Source: Rhododendron vialii (lineage: Eukaryota > Streptophyta > Magnoliopsida > Ericales > Ericaceae). Taken from it: 64,000 nt of DNA. The DNA is taken from positions 29,260,001 to 29,324,000 of the forward strand of contig NC_080568.1 in NCBI RefSeq assembly GCF_030253575.1, read 5' to 3'. This document shows positions 24,770 to 37,098 of this stretch, one piece after another (position 1 is the stretch's first letter; each line of letters starts with the position of its first letter). The position numbers and the translations under genes were made by a program. The notes below the pieces were generated by a model that searched no databases, was not told where the DNA came from, and saw nothing but the letters and a program-made list of their open reading frames with translations.

Positions 24770-24920
24770 AAGAAGACTACCCAATGCACGGGGCTTCTAT
24801 CTGCAACGTCTGGCGAAGGCTTTGGATGTACGGAAGGGGGGAAGCTATTTCTGCGACTCGAACCAGTGACTACCAGGTCACATTGGAGCAACCTCACCGT
24901 TGCGCCAGAGCCGCCCTTCT
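24770..24920 (-). mobile_element. tRNA-derived SINE
   Basis: On the minus strand the head GAAGGGCGGCTCTGGCGCAA includes an A-box-like TGGCGCAACGGTGAGGTTG. A perfect B box GGTTCGAGTC follows about 35 bases later, then a non-tRNA body and a tail GGGTAGTCTTCTTTTT. The flanks carry an imperfect target duplication (AACCTTGATTATTAAA at 24754-24769, AAACTTGATAATAAAA on the other side). Pol III boxes, a T-rich tail and a duplicated target of 10-16 bp are the SINE signature. Confidence 0.8.
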
Positions 24921-25103
24921 AAACTTGATAATAAAATGAAGTAAATCACCAACAGATACAAAGAGTACAAGAAGTAAATTTGTATACTGTGACTTTCTAT
25001 AAACTAAGTTGAAGAAAATTTCTTGAAGGCCTTTTCAGGGGTATGACAGAATCACATCCACGAAGCAGCACATATTTTGTTGCTACGAATAAGAGCAGCT
25101 CTG

Positions 25104-28100
25104 CTAGCTATATGACATTGGCCTTCCATTGCCACATTTATCAAGGATCTGATGGACGAGCTTGTCTGGTAATCTTTTTGTTGCCTGCAAAAGAAATCCA
25201 AGAACAACAAAAATGAGCTGAATACCACCCTTTTTAGGACGAGAATTTAGATTCCGATGGCCTAAAATGGAGGCAGTATGTTTCACATAGTTGGCTTCTG
25301 CTTTTGGCCCACAAACAATTTCTAAAAGCTAAATCTGAGAAGCATCAATTTTGACGGTAATGGATTCAAATTCAAGAGTCAGCTTTGTAAAATCTAAAAG
25401 TTTTGATAAGCACCCACATGGAAAGAGCCTCAGATATCAAAGAAACTAACCTGAAAGTTACTTATCAACAGAAAGAAAACACTAACCTGAAAGTGTCTCA
25501 TGTGCAGTATTGGCTCACAACCGACATCTGCAATTAGTTTTCCATGTCGAGTTTGTATGTTGAATCGCCCAGCTTCATAGGCTAAAAGGCTATGTTTTTC
25601 CTCAGGCAAATGGTAGCACACTTTCAAGAGAGAGCTAAGAGAATTCATCTGACACATAAAAGTAGATCCAATTTGAGAGGCCCAACTTCAAATTTTGAAC
25701 ACTGAAACAGATTAAACAACTTAGGGGGTCCGAAAACCCACCACATGTCCACAAATCAATAGAAGTAATGGACAATGGGAGGTGGCAAATAAGTCAAATT
25801 GGTCGGACTTGCATGAGGTTAATTGGTCAATTCTGAGGAGGTAAGCATGACAACAATAAAACGTAACACTTCCAAGAGGAACAATAGATGCTACTACTTT
25901 TCAAAGAGGGCTGCTAGAACCTTATAGATTGAGACAAGGGTTGGATACAACTGAAAAACAAACCCAGATCCACCTATGCAGGATGGGTTTAAAAAGGTTT
26001 GCAAGTCCTGCAGGGTGCTGCCAGATCAAAGTAGATCTATCACACCATAAACCAATTTCGTATATTCAGTAAAGATAGTTTGCGAAAAGGATCAAACAGA
26101 AACTAATGCTGGAAAACTCAGATGTGACATGTGAGCATAAATACACTATCAAACTGATCGTAATATTAAATATATTGCTTAACTAGTCTGTATCACACCC
26201 AACACACACACCAACAAAGAGGATAGCATGCTCTTTGATTACTCAAGTACTCTATTTGGCACACAAAGAGGTAAGTCACTGCGAGAAAATAAAAAAACAA
26301 AAAAAAACATGTATCTCTCTTGCAGCAGTACTTAGGAAAAAATGGGATCACAACATGCCGCTTTGTTTATTATCGTGATTCGTGAATTACAGTGAAGAAA
26401 GAAAAAGACGAAAGCAAACAACCACCACGTAAACCCACAGATTAATATGATTCCATTCCATGACTTTTAAATTCTTTTTATTGTCTTCTCCACAGAATAA
26501 TAAAAATCACTAGTCATGATTAGCTTAGTTACATTATGCTGCCATTTCATCTACGGGCACTTTCAAAGACATCCTACCCTTGTAACAAGGTAAGTCTTAA
26601 CATATCTAACATCCTTTCACTCTATCTTGCAAAAGCCATAATCTAATGGTTGGCTTGCTCCTGCTAAGCAGGGAAGTGAATAGGATACTAGTAGTGAATA
26701 GGATACTACTAGAAACATTAACAGCAACTTACTTTCTATGCAAACTCGTTCACTATGGTAGAAGGATAAGAGCCCATAAAGCCAGTAAAATATATAATAA
26801 AACCAAATGCTGACCTTCATGTAAGGGCAGGAAGCACATCCACCATTAATAGAGCATCCCTCTCCACTTGCGACTCCTGGTATAACACCTAAACTTAGGC
26901 CATGAGATGAAGTGCTTGGTGTCGTGATTGAGTCGGATGAGACAGGAAACACAATCTCAACATTAACTTTTGGTCTCCCAGATGAAGGCTTCACAGACCC
27001 CAACAATCTACTAACTGTGGCCACAATTGCAGTTACCATTCCTGATTCTGTTCCCAAAACAAATTGAAGGTGCTCATTGACATTCCTCTCGAGAGCCTCT
27101 TGTACCCTGTGCGAAATGAAATCTAATATGTTTTGGGTGGAACCTACCACCCCCATTCCTCTTCTTTTAGCTTCCATTGCCAGAGAGAACATTTCTCCAG
27201 GAACCTCGAAATGAGCAGTTAGAAACGCATCACAATACATTTCCTTTATCTTCTCCACAACTTCATGTCCAAAAAGGTGATGTACAATGCATGTTCCATC
27301 CTACCACAAAAAAGGAAAATTAATCAGTCACTCAATTACAATATGAGTAAGTTAGGTGGTCATACATCATACAGCAGTATCTTCTTCTCCTTTTCGTTTT
27401 GTTTGGGCGGGTTTTCGGTAGGGTTCACGGGTGCGGGGAGCTTGGGGATGCACTTGACAATAAACATGATTATGGTAGTTCTTCTATCCAAGCAAATGTA
27501 AGATGTGGTTGTGAGAAATGTAATAGGTACAGTCGTACAGATGTTGACAGTGTAGGGGTTAAAATGCAAGTTGTTTTATACTGAATAAGTGGCACAAAAG
27601 CAATCTAACAGTGAAGCCTACCAACTCAGCGTAGGTGAGACAATCTGACCCTAAAGCTATCGCATACAACCTCACTTCCCCTCAACACCCATCCATTCTA
27701 AGTTATTGGTTTTCTAAACCCCCAATTGGTGGCAACCATATCAAATCCAAAATGAAGTTGGTGGGTCATACACCTCAAAGCAGTTTTCCATGTGTGCAAT
27801 GAACAAAAAATTATGAGATATCCTGTGAGTGCCAGCCATATCAGTCCAAAATGTTGTTGGCAGATTCATACACGTTCCTTGCATTGTTCACTGACGCAGT
27901 AAACAAATAACTATATGAAAAGACTTGCATTTCTCAAACACCCCAAAATACAAGTACTACCTCAGGAATATTCAAAAAGGCTTCAAATGCAAATTGAAAA
28001 CCAGAGCACAGATGATATATATGTCATTTTGCATTCAAGACTCTGAGCTGATTTTCCAAGTATGAAAATCAGAAATCACCTGATAATAGTGCAGGCGAGG

Positions 28101-30522
28101 CAACAATGATCTAATTGTGTCTCTATTGTGTTCTGGATGTATCTCTGCAATTTCATCATCCGTCATCACCGTCATCTGTTGAAACAACTCCATTATGTTT
28201 GCACCCATGTAGGTATCAGGCCCATACCATACGTTCAGGTTGGGTACTTGAGCAAACGCCTGGAGGGAAAATAACAAATCAACTTGCATTACAGAAGGGG
28301 AAATAACCACTTTCGTAAACTAAAGCAAGGAAGAAGCAGTATATGATGCTTATCACCAACCTGCAGAATGGTTGGCACAACATTAGAAGAAGTGCATGTT
28401 ATTGTTGGCACAAGTTCATGAGCATTCGCCTTTGTTTCCAAAGAAGTATTTATGTAGACAACATGTAAAGAAGGAGAAGCCATTGAAGCTGCCTCAAGGT
28501 AGTTCATATATGCAGGATTAGAAGCAGCATCAGCTAGAGAGCAACCAATGCGTTCACTCGACATCCTGTACACACCAACCTGAATATAACAAGTTAAAAA
28601 CAAGAAGGAAGACACAAAACTACAAACTTAGTCCAGCTGTACAAACCACTCTGTACTGCAAAGATTCATGATGGATGAGACAAGTCATATCAATCCCTAG
28701 CCAATGAAAGCAACATTACTACGTAAATATTCACCCTTGACATGAAATCAAAATTCTTTTCTGCAGTGGAGTAGAGATATATATACACAGTTTTTAAATG
28801 TCATAACCTCTGGTGGGTATGAAATACAGAAACAGTAGACATAGAAACATTTAAGCAGTAATATAGAAGTTACCATTGTAGACGGGATGAGGGACGGACA
28901 CTTCAACAAACTCAAGAAACAGATTGACAATCATTCTCTTCTTAAAAATGGATGACCAGCACTTTGTGCTTACTTTATAGAAGTCGTCTTTTCTACCAGA
29001 CCATGACTTATCACATGACCTCAACAGAATATGTACCATTCAGTGAAAATTATGATGCTTGATAGTTGTCTCATTTTTTCCCTTCATTTTCTTAAGCAGT
29101 AACTTATTCAACAAACAATACTATCTCAGGATTGTAATCCTCTTCCACTCTGAAAAAGAAGGCATCAAAAAAGTTACAGGGACTACCTCGGAGAAGCCAG
29201 CCTGATCCAGAATTGCACGTACATTTTCTGACATAAAGTCAACACCTAGAACTGTGATATATCGGCAACCGGCTTTTGCCATCTTCACAGCCGAATCTGC
29301 CATAACCAGGGAATCAGATATATGGATGTGAGGCCAATGCTTCTGTGCAGCAGTTAAGACACCTTGGACCTCAGGATCCATGTAGAAGTGTGCAACAACA
29401 CCAATTTTCTTCTCCATCAGCACATTGACAAGTTCTTGAACCTTCAACTCATCAGGTAACAAAAATCTTGCCTGTTTTCAGGAATTTTATCAAGGTAAGT
29501 AGCACTTCGGGATAAAAAACAACATGCACAGTATGTGGTGAACTCTTTCTAGCTGATAGGCGCATTAGGGTCTCCCGTTCTATGCACAGGATGTGGTGAA
29601 CTCTTTCTAGCGGATAGCCCATATGCAGAGATCCTCCTATCCTACCTCAGGGTCTCCCATTCTATGCGCGTATATTATTTTCTACTACTTGAATGACAGT
29701 TGACACCCCTTTTCAGCACCTTTTGGTGATTTAATTGCAGATCATACAAAATTCTAGTATTTCATAAGTAGAGATACACATGAGGTAGAAATACAAATCC
29801 CTAACCTGAGCTTCAGCATAGCTCCCCTTTGCCTCGATCCCCTCCGCGGTCACAACCAGAGACGGAAACGCCTCACCAGGCACCTTCCCCTCTCTCTCAC
29901 CAACCAAACCCTTCGTCCTCTTCTGCATCCCAACCAACACATTACCCCAAGTATTCACCCTAGAATTACTCACCCCGTTTAACCCCCCACCAACAACACC
30001 ACTCAACTCCCCCAGATCCTCCGTCTTCAACCCCAAGACCTCCTCCGGCCCCGCCCCGTCAAGAACGCTAATCAAACAGCAACAAAACCCCCGCGTAATC
30101 TCCGAGTCGCTGTCGGCCCGAAACCTCATCTTCCCTTCGCTGTCCATGGTTACAACTAGCCACACACGGGCCGTGCACCCCATGACGCGGTTCGAGTCGG
30201 TTCGGGCCGAGTCGTCAAGCGGAGGGAGGAGGGCGGAGTAGTGGAGCAACCGCTTTACGCGGTCGATGGGGGAGGAGAGGGATTGGAATTCGGAGATGAG
30301 GCGGTTGAGGTTGGTTTTCGCGAGACTGGGGGTTTGCGAGGGGGACGGCGACGTCGCTACGCGACAGGGGTGGAAGGAAGGGGCGGGGAATGGGGATTTG
30401 AGGGAAGCGAAGGGTTTGGATGGGGGGAAATTGAGACGGGTGGGGAGGGGCTTAGGGTTTCGGAGCTTGGTGGTGAGGTGAGAGGAAGGAGGAGAGGATG
30501 CGGATATCGCTGTGGAGTCCAT
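25104..30522 (-). CDS. QS: Quinolinate synthase, plastid, SufE-NadA fusion, seven exons, 709 aa
   Basis: The exons are 30522-29806, 29471-29187, 28579-28361, 28259-28080, 27300-26815, 25648-25487 and 25184-25104, all in phase 0. The enzyme condenses iminoaspartate with dihydroxyacetone phosphate to quinolinate in plastid NAD synthesis. A Ser/Pro-rich transit peptide is followed by a SufE domain with the sulfur-accepting Cys116 in VMGCTARV. The NadA part includes FYMDPEVQGVLTAAQKHWPH, ISDSLVMADSAVKMAKAGC (C308), TCTSSNVVPTILQ (C396) and GGCASCPYMK (C622, C625), the likely 4Fe-4S ligand sites. The last exons give MNSLSSLLKVCYHLPEEKHS and ATKRLPDKLVHQILDKCGNG. The length agrees with Arabidopsis QS (718 aa), including the family's C-terminal extension. 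Just downstream of the exon 6 donor the CTAACCTGAAAGT word is repeated, offering a second GT site. Confidence 0.95.
25649..26814. other. Fifth intron of quinolinate synthase
   Basis: This 1.17-kb A/T-rich intron is the longest in the gene. I see no nested gene or clear transposon in it. Confidence 0.6.
27301..28079. other. Fourth intron of quinolinate synthase
   Basis: This 779-base intron contains two loosely similar segments around 27725-27790 and 27825-27895 (each with CCATATCA, a CCAAAATG-like word and CATACAC). They look like a decayed duplication. No other feature is seen. Confidence 0.5.
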
Positions 30523-30549
30523 TCGCCGGAGATTCAGCGGGAACCGGCG

Positions 30550-30551
<2 letters not shown>

Positions 30552-30597
<46 letters not shown>
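30552..30597. repeat. (GA)n tract in the quinolinate synthase 5' leader
   Basis: About 23 GA units lie 30-75 bases upstream of the QS start codon, as CT on the sense strand. Such pyrimidine leaders are common in plant housekeeping promoters and bind GAGA-binding proteins (BBR/BPC) in other species. Confidence 0.9.
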
Positions 30598-30600
<3 letters not shown>

Positions 30601-31333
30601 AATGGATATGCATGGGGAGAGAGAGCAGAGCCTTTAAATGAAAAAGAGGTCAGAGAACGAAGAAGAGACAGAGAGAAAGCAACGTTTTCACGCGCGAAAA
30701 GGAAAAGGATGGGAGGGGGAAAAACGAGCGAAAAATTAGTACTACATGGATAAACAAAGGATAAAGGGGATATTTGACTCAGGCCTTGTCCTTTTCTTTT
30801 CTTTTCTTTTTTTCTCGTTTTTTTTTGGGGTTTTTGAATTTTATCCTTTTTCAAAAAAAAAAAAGTTTGCCTTATGTAATTTTGCGACAAATTTTTGTAT
30901 ATTCCTGAAAGTTAGATAGGGTGGCCCATACATAAAGATTATACTGTCCCTAATTTTTATGACATACAAGATGCTCGTTGAATGATAAGAAACTAATTTT
31001 TTCTTCCAAAATTCCAGAATTTCTAATATTTAAGGATTGTATATTCTGTTCTAAATTAAACAAAGTCATTGATAAATTAATTCAAATGGAATCTGTCTTA
31101 GGGTATAGATGGGCTAACAACAAAGGAAAATTTGGACGAGATACTTATTTCGGATGATCCAAGTTCATAAGATGGCTATTGTGCAAAAGTAAAAAAAAAA
31201 AATTGGATTTTGGATTCACCTAGATGAGACGAACCAATAATTTAAAAAAATTTGACGCAAAACTAATAAACGAGAAATTGTTTGAATAAAGACAACTCAA
31301 AAAGGCTATAGAAGCAAGGCTTGATTTAATAAC

Positions 31334-31657
31334 GGGCGCCGCTATTCGCAGCCCTTTATTTTCTCCCGTAGCCCACTACATTTCGGTAAATGGTTGTTGA
31401 AAATCATAAATAGCATTTCGGTAAATTGCTGTTGAAAACAAAATTATATTTCGGTAACTACATGTCGAAAATATGTTCAACTTTCGGTAAACAACTGCCG
31501 AACATGCATTTTCGGTAAACATCTGTTGAAAAAAATATTATATTTCGATAATTGGATGCTGAAAATATATCTCAATTTCGGTAACTAACTGTCGAGTATA
31601 ATTGAAAATTTTTAACGGGCTATGGGAGTAAATAGAGGGCTGCGAATAGCAGCTCCC
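31334..31657. mobile_element. hAT-like MITE with internal hairpin minisatellite
   Basis: The termini are GGGCGCCGCTATTCGCAGCC and the inverse of GGGAGCTGCTATTCGCAGCC. Both flanks carry TTAATAAC (31326-31333 and 31658-31665), a perfect 8-bp duplication. The interior (about 31380-31605) is seven head-to-tail copies of a 29-35 bp unit of the type TTTCGGTAA-n-CTGTTGAAAA. In several copies TTTCGG and CCGAA pair, so each unit can form a small hairpin. Confidence 0.82.
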
Positions 31658-32889
31658 TTAATAACTGGTAAAAGGGTCCGTTCAAAATAATAACTAAAAG
31701 AATAAATTATCAAAATCACCACAAGGTTTTTAAAAAATTACAAATTGTCTCCTCAAGTTTGAGAAATTACAAAATACCCCTATCTCATAACCAACTACTC
31801 CATTATCATGATGTAATCGGTAGGCAATTCAATAGAATATGTCTGACATCATCAAATCCTAACTACAATGGACCACACAATCCTCTTATAGCTTGTGGAA
31901 GGCTGTAGATGGTGAGCAATTTAGAGCCTAAAAAAAACAAGTTGGTCCATTATAATTAGATTTTTTTTTAAATGGAGAAATTAAGCAAACATTTTATTAA
32001 GGGGAGGGGAACTATAATTAGAATTTGATGATGTTAGATGAATTTTGTCAAATTTTCTAACAGCTACATTACGACAAATGAATAATTTGTTGTGAGATGG
32101 GGGCATTTTATAATTTCCCAAACATGAGGGGGAATTTTGTAATTTTGTAGAAATTCAGGGGTGGTTCTAGTAATTTATCCTAACTTAAATCACACAACAC
32201 ATAATTTCTAAAGTACATTAAGAGAAATTAGTGTCTATATACAAAAAAAAAGAAAAAAGAATGCTATGAAAAATATTTTTTCCTAGAAAATACATCAAGT
32301 ATTTAATGTGAAAAGTTTTATTAATTTCTTGTGCGAAAAAGTTTTGATAATTTTATAGAGTAGATACTTTAAATGTGTTACATATCTATTTTTTAAATTC
32401 GTCAAGCTAGTTAGATTCATAAACTATTTTGTTCCTTGATTTTTTAGTTATTTTTTTTCCTAATTGGAAAATCTAGATTAATTTTTCAATCTTTGAGAAA
32501 ATTTAAAATGTTTTCTATAATTATATCTAAAACAAATAATAACTCAATTTCTCAACATGAACAACCCGGAGCCCAGAGGAAATATTATGAACAACCCAAC
32601 CTATTGCGTGAATCAAATTAGATCTTTATAGAACGATAAAAAAATATACGGAGTATTTATATACACTAGGATACAAGTCAATCAAATCTCGTTGGATATA
32701 TATAATCCTTATTTTCTCTTTTGTTTACGACGAGTTACTGTCACATAATAGATGTTTTTATCATTAGATAATCATTTTTATAGATTTTGTTGTTGATTTC
32801 ACGTTAATTGTTAGTACATTGTCGTACACGATTGGTGTGACGAAGTACGTCGCGATATATAAGAATAATTTATTATGTGCCTTACGACA

Positions 32890-33631
32890 TAACATGTTGT
32901 TGCGCCTTGAGTTCAGGCTGCGTCTCGAGCTCAAAAACATAATCCGAACCGTTCACTGTTTAGACGTAGACATGAAAAATAATCCCGTAAAACAATGAAG
33001 TCAAGCGGACTTCGTTGACCCAGAAAACAAATCCCATTTTTCTTCTATAAAATAACAGCAAATCCAATTTAAAAAATACACAACATAATTATTATACTAG
33101 TTGTAATACAAACTCTTGGGTAGAACTTGTTCTTGAAAATCGAATTAGAAGGGGAGGGACCTATCAGTATTCAATACTTTTAAATATTTTAATTCAACCT
33201 ATAGGTCGCACCCTCTGTAGGTCGAATCGCAATGTGGTGACTACCTCTGATACCAATGATATTAACTCTTGGATAAAATTCACCATTGAAAACTAGCTTA
33301 CAAGGGGAAGATGCCCAAGAACTTGTATGCATACGGCCAAGCCCATACTTAACCAATATGGAGTATTAAGATGGTAACAAATTGGTCAATAAGTTACCGA
33401 TGCCCTATCGACTTGATCGGTAACTTATTATCATTCATTGTCACCTTGCAAGTTCATTATATCGTTAATTTCCGGATCCAAATTCCAATCTTATTGAAAG
33501 CTCGTCAAAACTAGTAAAAGGTGGTCCAAAAGGTTGAACTTGGGTGAGCAAGTAACTTTCTTTGAAGCAACCAAATTGCAGACAAAGATGAATTAGCAAA
33601 CCCCATGCAATTAATTTCCATTGAAAGGGCC
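32890..33631. repeat. Duplicated block, copy 1
   Basis: This about 740-base block starts AACATGTTGTTGCGCC and ends near TTGAAAGGGCCCTTCAG. It recurs at 33759-34501, with most words shared. It contains CTCTGATACCA, the complement of an initiator-tRNA primer site, and two similar words CTTGGGTAGAAC and CTTGGATAAAA. It may therefore descend from a small LTR retroelement, but I cannot delimit LTRs. Confidence 0.8.
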
Positions 33632-33758
33632 CTTCAGTTCTTTAATAGAACTCATTGCTATCTATTGATTTGTGAAAAAAAAAAAATTTAATGAAACAAA
33701 TGCATCTTTTTGAAGGCCTAGTTTTGCACGCCGGATACTTATTTGGGAACGGAGGGAG

Positions 33759-34501
33759 TAACATGTTATTGCGTCTTGAGTTAAGGCTACGTCTCGAGCT
33801 CAAAAACATAATCCGAACCGTTCACTGTTTAGAAGTAGACATGAAAAGGAATCCCGTAAAAAAATCAAGTCAAGCGGACTTAGTTGACCCAGAAAACAAA
33901 TCGCATTTTTCTTCTATAAAATAACAGCAAATCCAATTTAAAAAATACACAACATAATTATTATAATTGTGATACAAATCCTTGGGTAGAACTTACCCTT
34001 GAAAATCGAATTAGAAGGGGAGGGACCTATCAGTATTCAATACTTTTAAATATTTTAATCCAGTCTATAGATCGCACCCTCTGTAGGTTGAATCGCAACG
34101 TGGTGGTTACCTCTGATACCTATGATACAAACCCTTGGGTAAAACTCACCATTGAAAACTAGCTTACAAGGGGAAGATCCCAAAAACTTATATGCACACG
34201 GTCAAGCCCATACTTAGCCAATGTGGGGCATTAAGATGGTAACAAGTTGGTCAATAAGTTACTGATGCCCTATCGACGTGATCGGTAACTTATTGTCATT
34301 CATTGTCACCTTGCAAGTTCATTATATCGTTAATTTCCGGATCCAAATTCCAATAGTATTGAAAGCTCTTCAAAACTACTAAAAGGTGGTCCAAAAGGTT
34401 GAACTTGGGTGAGCAAGTAACTTTCTTTGAAGCAACCAAATTGCAGACAAAGATGAATTAGCAAACCCCATGCAATTAATTTCCATTGAAAGGGACCTCC
34501 A
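33759..34501. repeat. Duplicated block, copy 2
   Basis: This is the second copy of the block at 32890-33631, offset by about 869 bases and separated from it by about 127 bases of unrelated sequence. Both copies carry the same order of landmarks (CGTCTCGAGCTCAAAAACAT, GAAGGGGAGGGACCTATCAG, CATTCATTGTCACCTTGCAA). Confidence 0.85.
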
Positions 34502-35232
34502 GTACTCTTTCCTCTGGACTTAAATAAAATGGGTCCTCCACTCGATCACCACCCAAAATCTCTCCACAAATCACTCTCAGCTCTCACCACATGGGTGGCC
34601 TTTGTTTTTTCAGCCAATTCAATACAAAAAAGATGATGTTTAAAAATACTCTAGTACTAGTATTTGTTGCCCAAGTAGTAGTACTTATTTAAGATAAATA
34701 TTGGTGGTATTATATTTTGCCCAAGTAACCCCACTGCGCGGCGCTGCTTCAACTCCACGCCGCTTTCTGCTATACTTGTCGACGAAATCCATCTCTTGAT
34801 TGACAGCAAGGAGCAATATTGCTTTACGGTTTTCATGAAAATAAGGACTAAATTGGTACGAACAATGTTTCAAGGACTAAATTTGTACGGATCATCCGCT
34901 CGGCACTGCTGCCGAGCAACCTCGCTGGACAGCATCTCCCAATACGAAAAGCGATTGAGTGAGTGGATTTACCTTATTTGTATAGTTCTTTGCCCTGGGA
35001 GGCTAGAGACGACTACTAGAGAATTGTTCGCAAATATTGGAGTATCTAAGTAGACCTTCCACCAACGTCTAGACCACCCAATAAATATTTTCCTTGGCAC
35101 ATGAGAGCCGCCTTTTGTTAATTTGAACGACAAAATCATGTGGCTACAAACCAAGTTCATGCATACAACTTGTCAAGTTGATATTCTCATCTATTTCTTT
35201 AGTGGAGGTGTAAGTTCGAGCCTCAAGGGGGC

Positions 35233-35374
35233 GCGATCGGTATCCAGGAATATGGATAACCTCTAGAGACCTCTTGTGAACTAACATACTAACTAATTAA
35301 CTCGCGATCGGTGTCCAGGAATATGGATAACCTCTAGAGACCCCTTGTGAACTAACATACTAACTAATTAGCTC
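35233..35374. repeat. 71-bp tandem duplication
   Basis: Two copies of GCGATCGGT(A/G)TCCAGGAAT and following, ending ACTAACTAATTA(A/G)CTC, lie head to tail. A second small duplication (TGACAAAAA...AAGGCCCTGGATTGAG) follows at 35398-35475. Confidence 0.9.
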
Positions 35375-35486
35375 CTCCAGATCCCGCTGATGTATAAAAG
35401 TGACAAAAAAAAAAAAAAAGAAGAAGGCCCTGGATTGAGTGACAAAAAAAAAAAAAAGAAGGCCCTGGATTGAGGGGACCTTCTGT

Positions 35487-36525
35487 GCCGCTTCTCAGGC
35501 TCAAACACATAATCCAAACCGTTCACTGCAGTTTAGAGTTGGACGCAAACAACAACCCAAAGGGAATCAAGTCAATCGGACGTTGTTAACCCGGTAAACA
35601 AATCTTATTTTTTATTCTGTAAAATAAAAGCAAATCCAATTTTGAAAATTCACGGAGAAACTATTTCTCGATCAGTAAGTTACCGATGCCCTAACGAAGT
35701 GATTTTTTTTTTCCGAAGTTGTTTGCATCTGGCTTTAGACAGTGAACGATTCGGATTATATTTTCAAGTTTAGAATGAAACCAGAACTAAGGGCACAACA
35801 GCCTGCTGTTACCTAAGGCCCTGATCACACCTTAAGTCCCACGTACGAATGATAAGATTAGTTCTTTTCCTTTTTTTATTTGAAAAAAAGAGCAATAAAT
35901 CCGTAGGCCATATATTTTAAAAATCAAAGGGTTGGTGAATCTTTGACCTAAATAAACTTAATCATTCATCCAACCGTGTCACCAAGTTCATTATATTGAT
36001 AATCTACTTATCCAAATTCCAATTTACTTCATTGAAAGCTCTTCAAAACTAAAAGGTCGTCTTAACTATCAACTCATCGCAAGTGAAGTGGAGTGCAATT
36101 GGTGCTTCCCTTATACTCTCATGCACATGGATAGGGTTCGATTCCCGTAAGCATCTATCCCCCTCTCCAAGTCTCTAGGATAGAGTAGATTAGGTTTAAC
36201 GAATGAGAAAAAAAAAAAAAACTACTGACTTATCTAAATACTTACTCCGTATGAACGAGAGTAACAATTTTATTATTTATATCTTCACCCGTGAAAAGGT
36301 TGATAGTAACTTTCTTCGAAGCTACAAATTGCAAACAAAGATGAATTATGTAGCAAAGTCCCAATTTCCGTTGAAAGGGACCTCCATTGTTTTCTCATAA
36401 ATAAAATGAGTCCTCCACTTAACCACTACCCCTCTCCACAAATCACTCTCTCAGTCACCCCCATGGGTGGCCTTGGTTTTCCAGCCAATCCAATACTTAA
36501 AGAGACGAAGTTTAAAATTACTCCT
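35487..36525. repeat. Degenerate third copy of the 32.9/33.8-kb block
   Basis: Scattered words match the two better copies in the same order: AACCGTTCACTG, TAAAATAAAAGCAAATCCAA, GTAAGTTACCGATGCCCTAA, GTTGAAAGGGACCTCCA and ACATGGGTGGCC-like CCATGGGTGGCCTTGGTTTT. It is stretched by insertions, including a SINE-like piece at 36065. Confidence 0.6.
36065..36200 (+). mobile_element. SINE-like sequence
   Basis: GTGCAATTGGTGCTTCCC resembles a weak A box, and GGTTCGATTCC about 45 bases later is a perfect B box. Both are followed by a CT-rich body and an A-rich end. No target duplication was found. Confidence 0.45.
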
Positions 36526-36884
36526 AAAAGGTTGTGGTGGACTTTTGCCACAATCTTCTATGCAAGACTATCCCACCCCCTCCCACTGTTCCACTCAATT
36601 TCACCGTTCGTCTCTTTACTTAATGTTCCGAATTTAAAAAAAACTCTTTTCGGAAAAGAGTGCGTAACTCTTCAATGGAAGAATTGTTTTAAAATTTGAA
36701 TTGTTCACCCAAAACGTGTTTTGAACAGTAAAATTAAAAGTGGTAAACATGAGCGATGAGGTCGACTTTCTAATTTTCTATTGAGTATTGGGTCAATGTC
36801 AAGAGTCTTCTACGTTCTTCGCATCTCCTCAATTTGAATTGGGCCACTTTTGTGTGAGGTCATCAGAGTGCAGGACACTTAGGC

Positions 36885-37098
36885 CTTGTTGGTTTGGTAA
36901 CTTTGGGTATTTTAGTTTTGACAGTGGGTGGAGAGATAAATAGGGTAATGATTAAAGAGAGGGGTAATGAGTGAAAGGAGATAGAAAGAGAAATAAAATT
37001 AATAATTGGAGAAATAGAGTAATGATTAGAGAAAGATATAGGGTAATTATTGAAAAACAAAATTAAAACAAAATAAAATTTAAAAACAAACAAGGCCT
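36885..37098. mobile_element. MITE-like sequence with GGTAATGATT words
   Basis: The ends AGGCCTTGTTGGTTTGG and the inverse of AAGGCCTTGTTTGTTTTT look like terminal inverted repeats. The inside repeats GGTAATGATTRRAGA words. A relative in the other orientation is at 56420-56640, where CAATCATTACCCTATTT recurs. Confidence 0.5.

Larger units (their letters stand above)
21000..25103. other. Intergenic region between diphosphatase and quinolinate synthase
   Basis: 21000-21950 probably holds the 5' leader and a UTR intron of the diphosphatase. 21983-22268 is a 143-bp tandem duplication. A (GA)n tract lies at 22930-22959, and 23090-23285 is a set of alternating inverted repeats. 24205-24318 is a doubled SINE-like piece, and a SINE sits at 24770-24920. 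The short open frames in between show no protein motifs. Confidence 0.45.

Noticed and set aside
24770-24920. A functional tRNA gene
   Set aside because: It has A- and B-box-like words but no complete cloverleaf, and it carries a long non-tRNA body, a T-rich tail and a target duplication. It fits a SINE.
30241-30753. A 170-codon plus-strand frame opposite the quinolinate synthase start
   Set aside because: It is the antisense shadow of the G/C-rich first exon and the GA leader, giving low-complexity Gly/Arg/Glu sequence.
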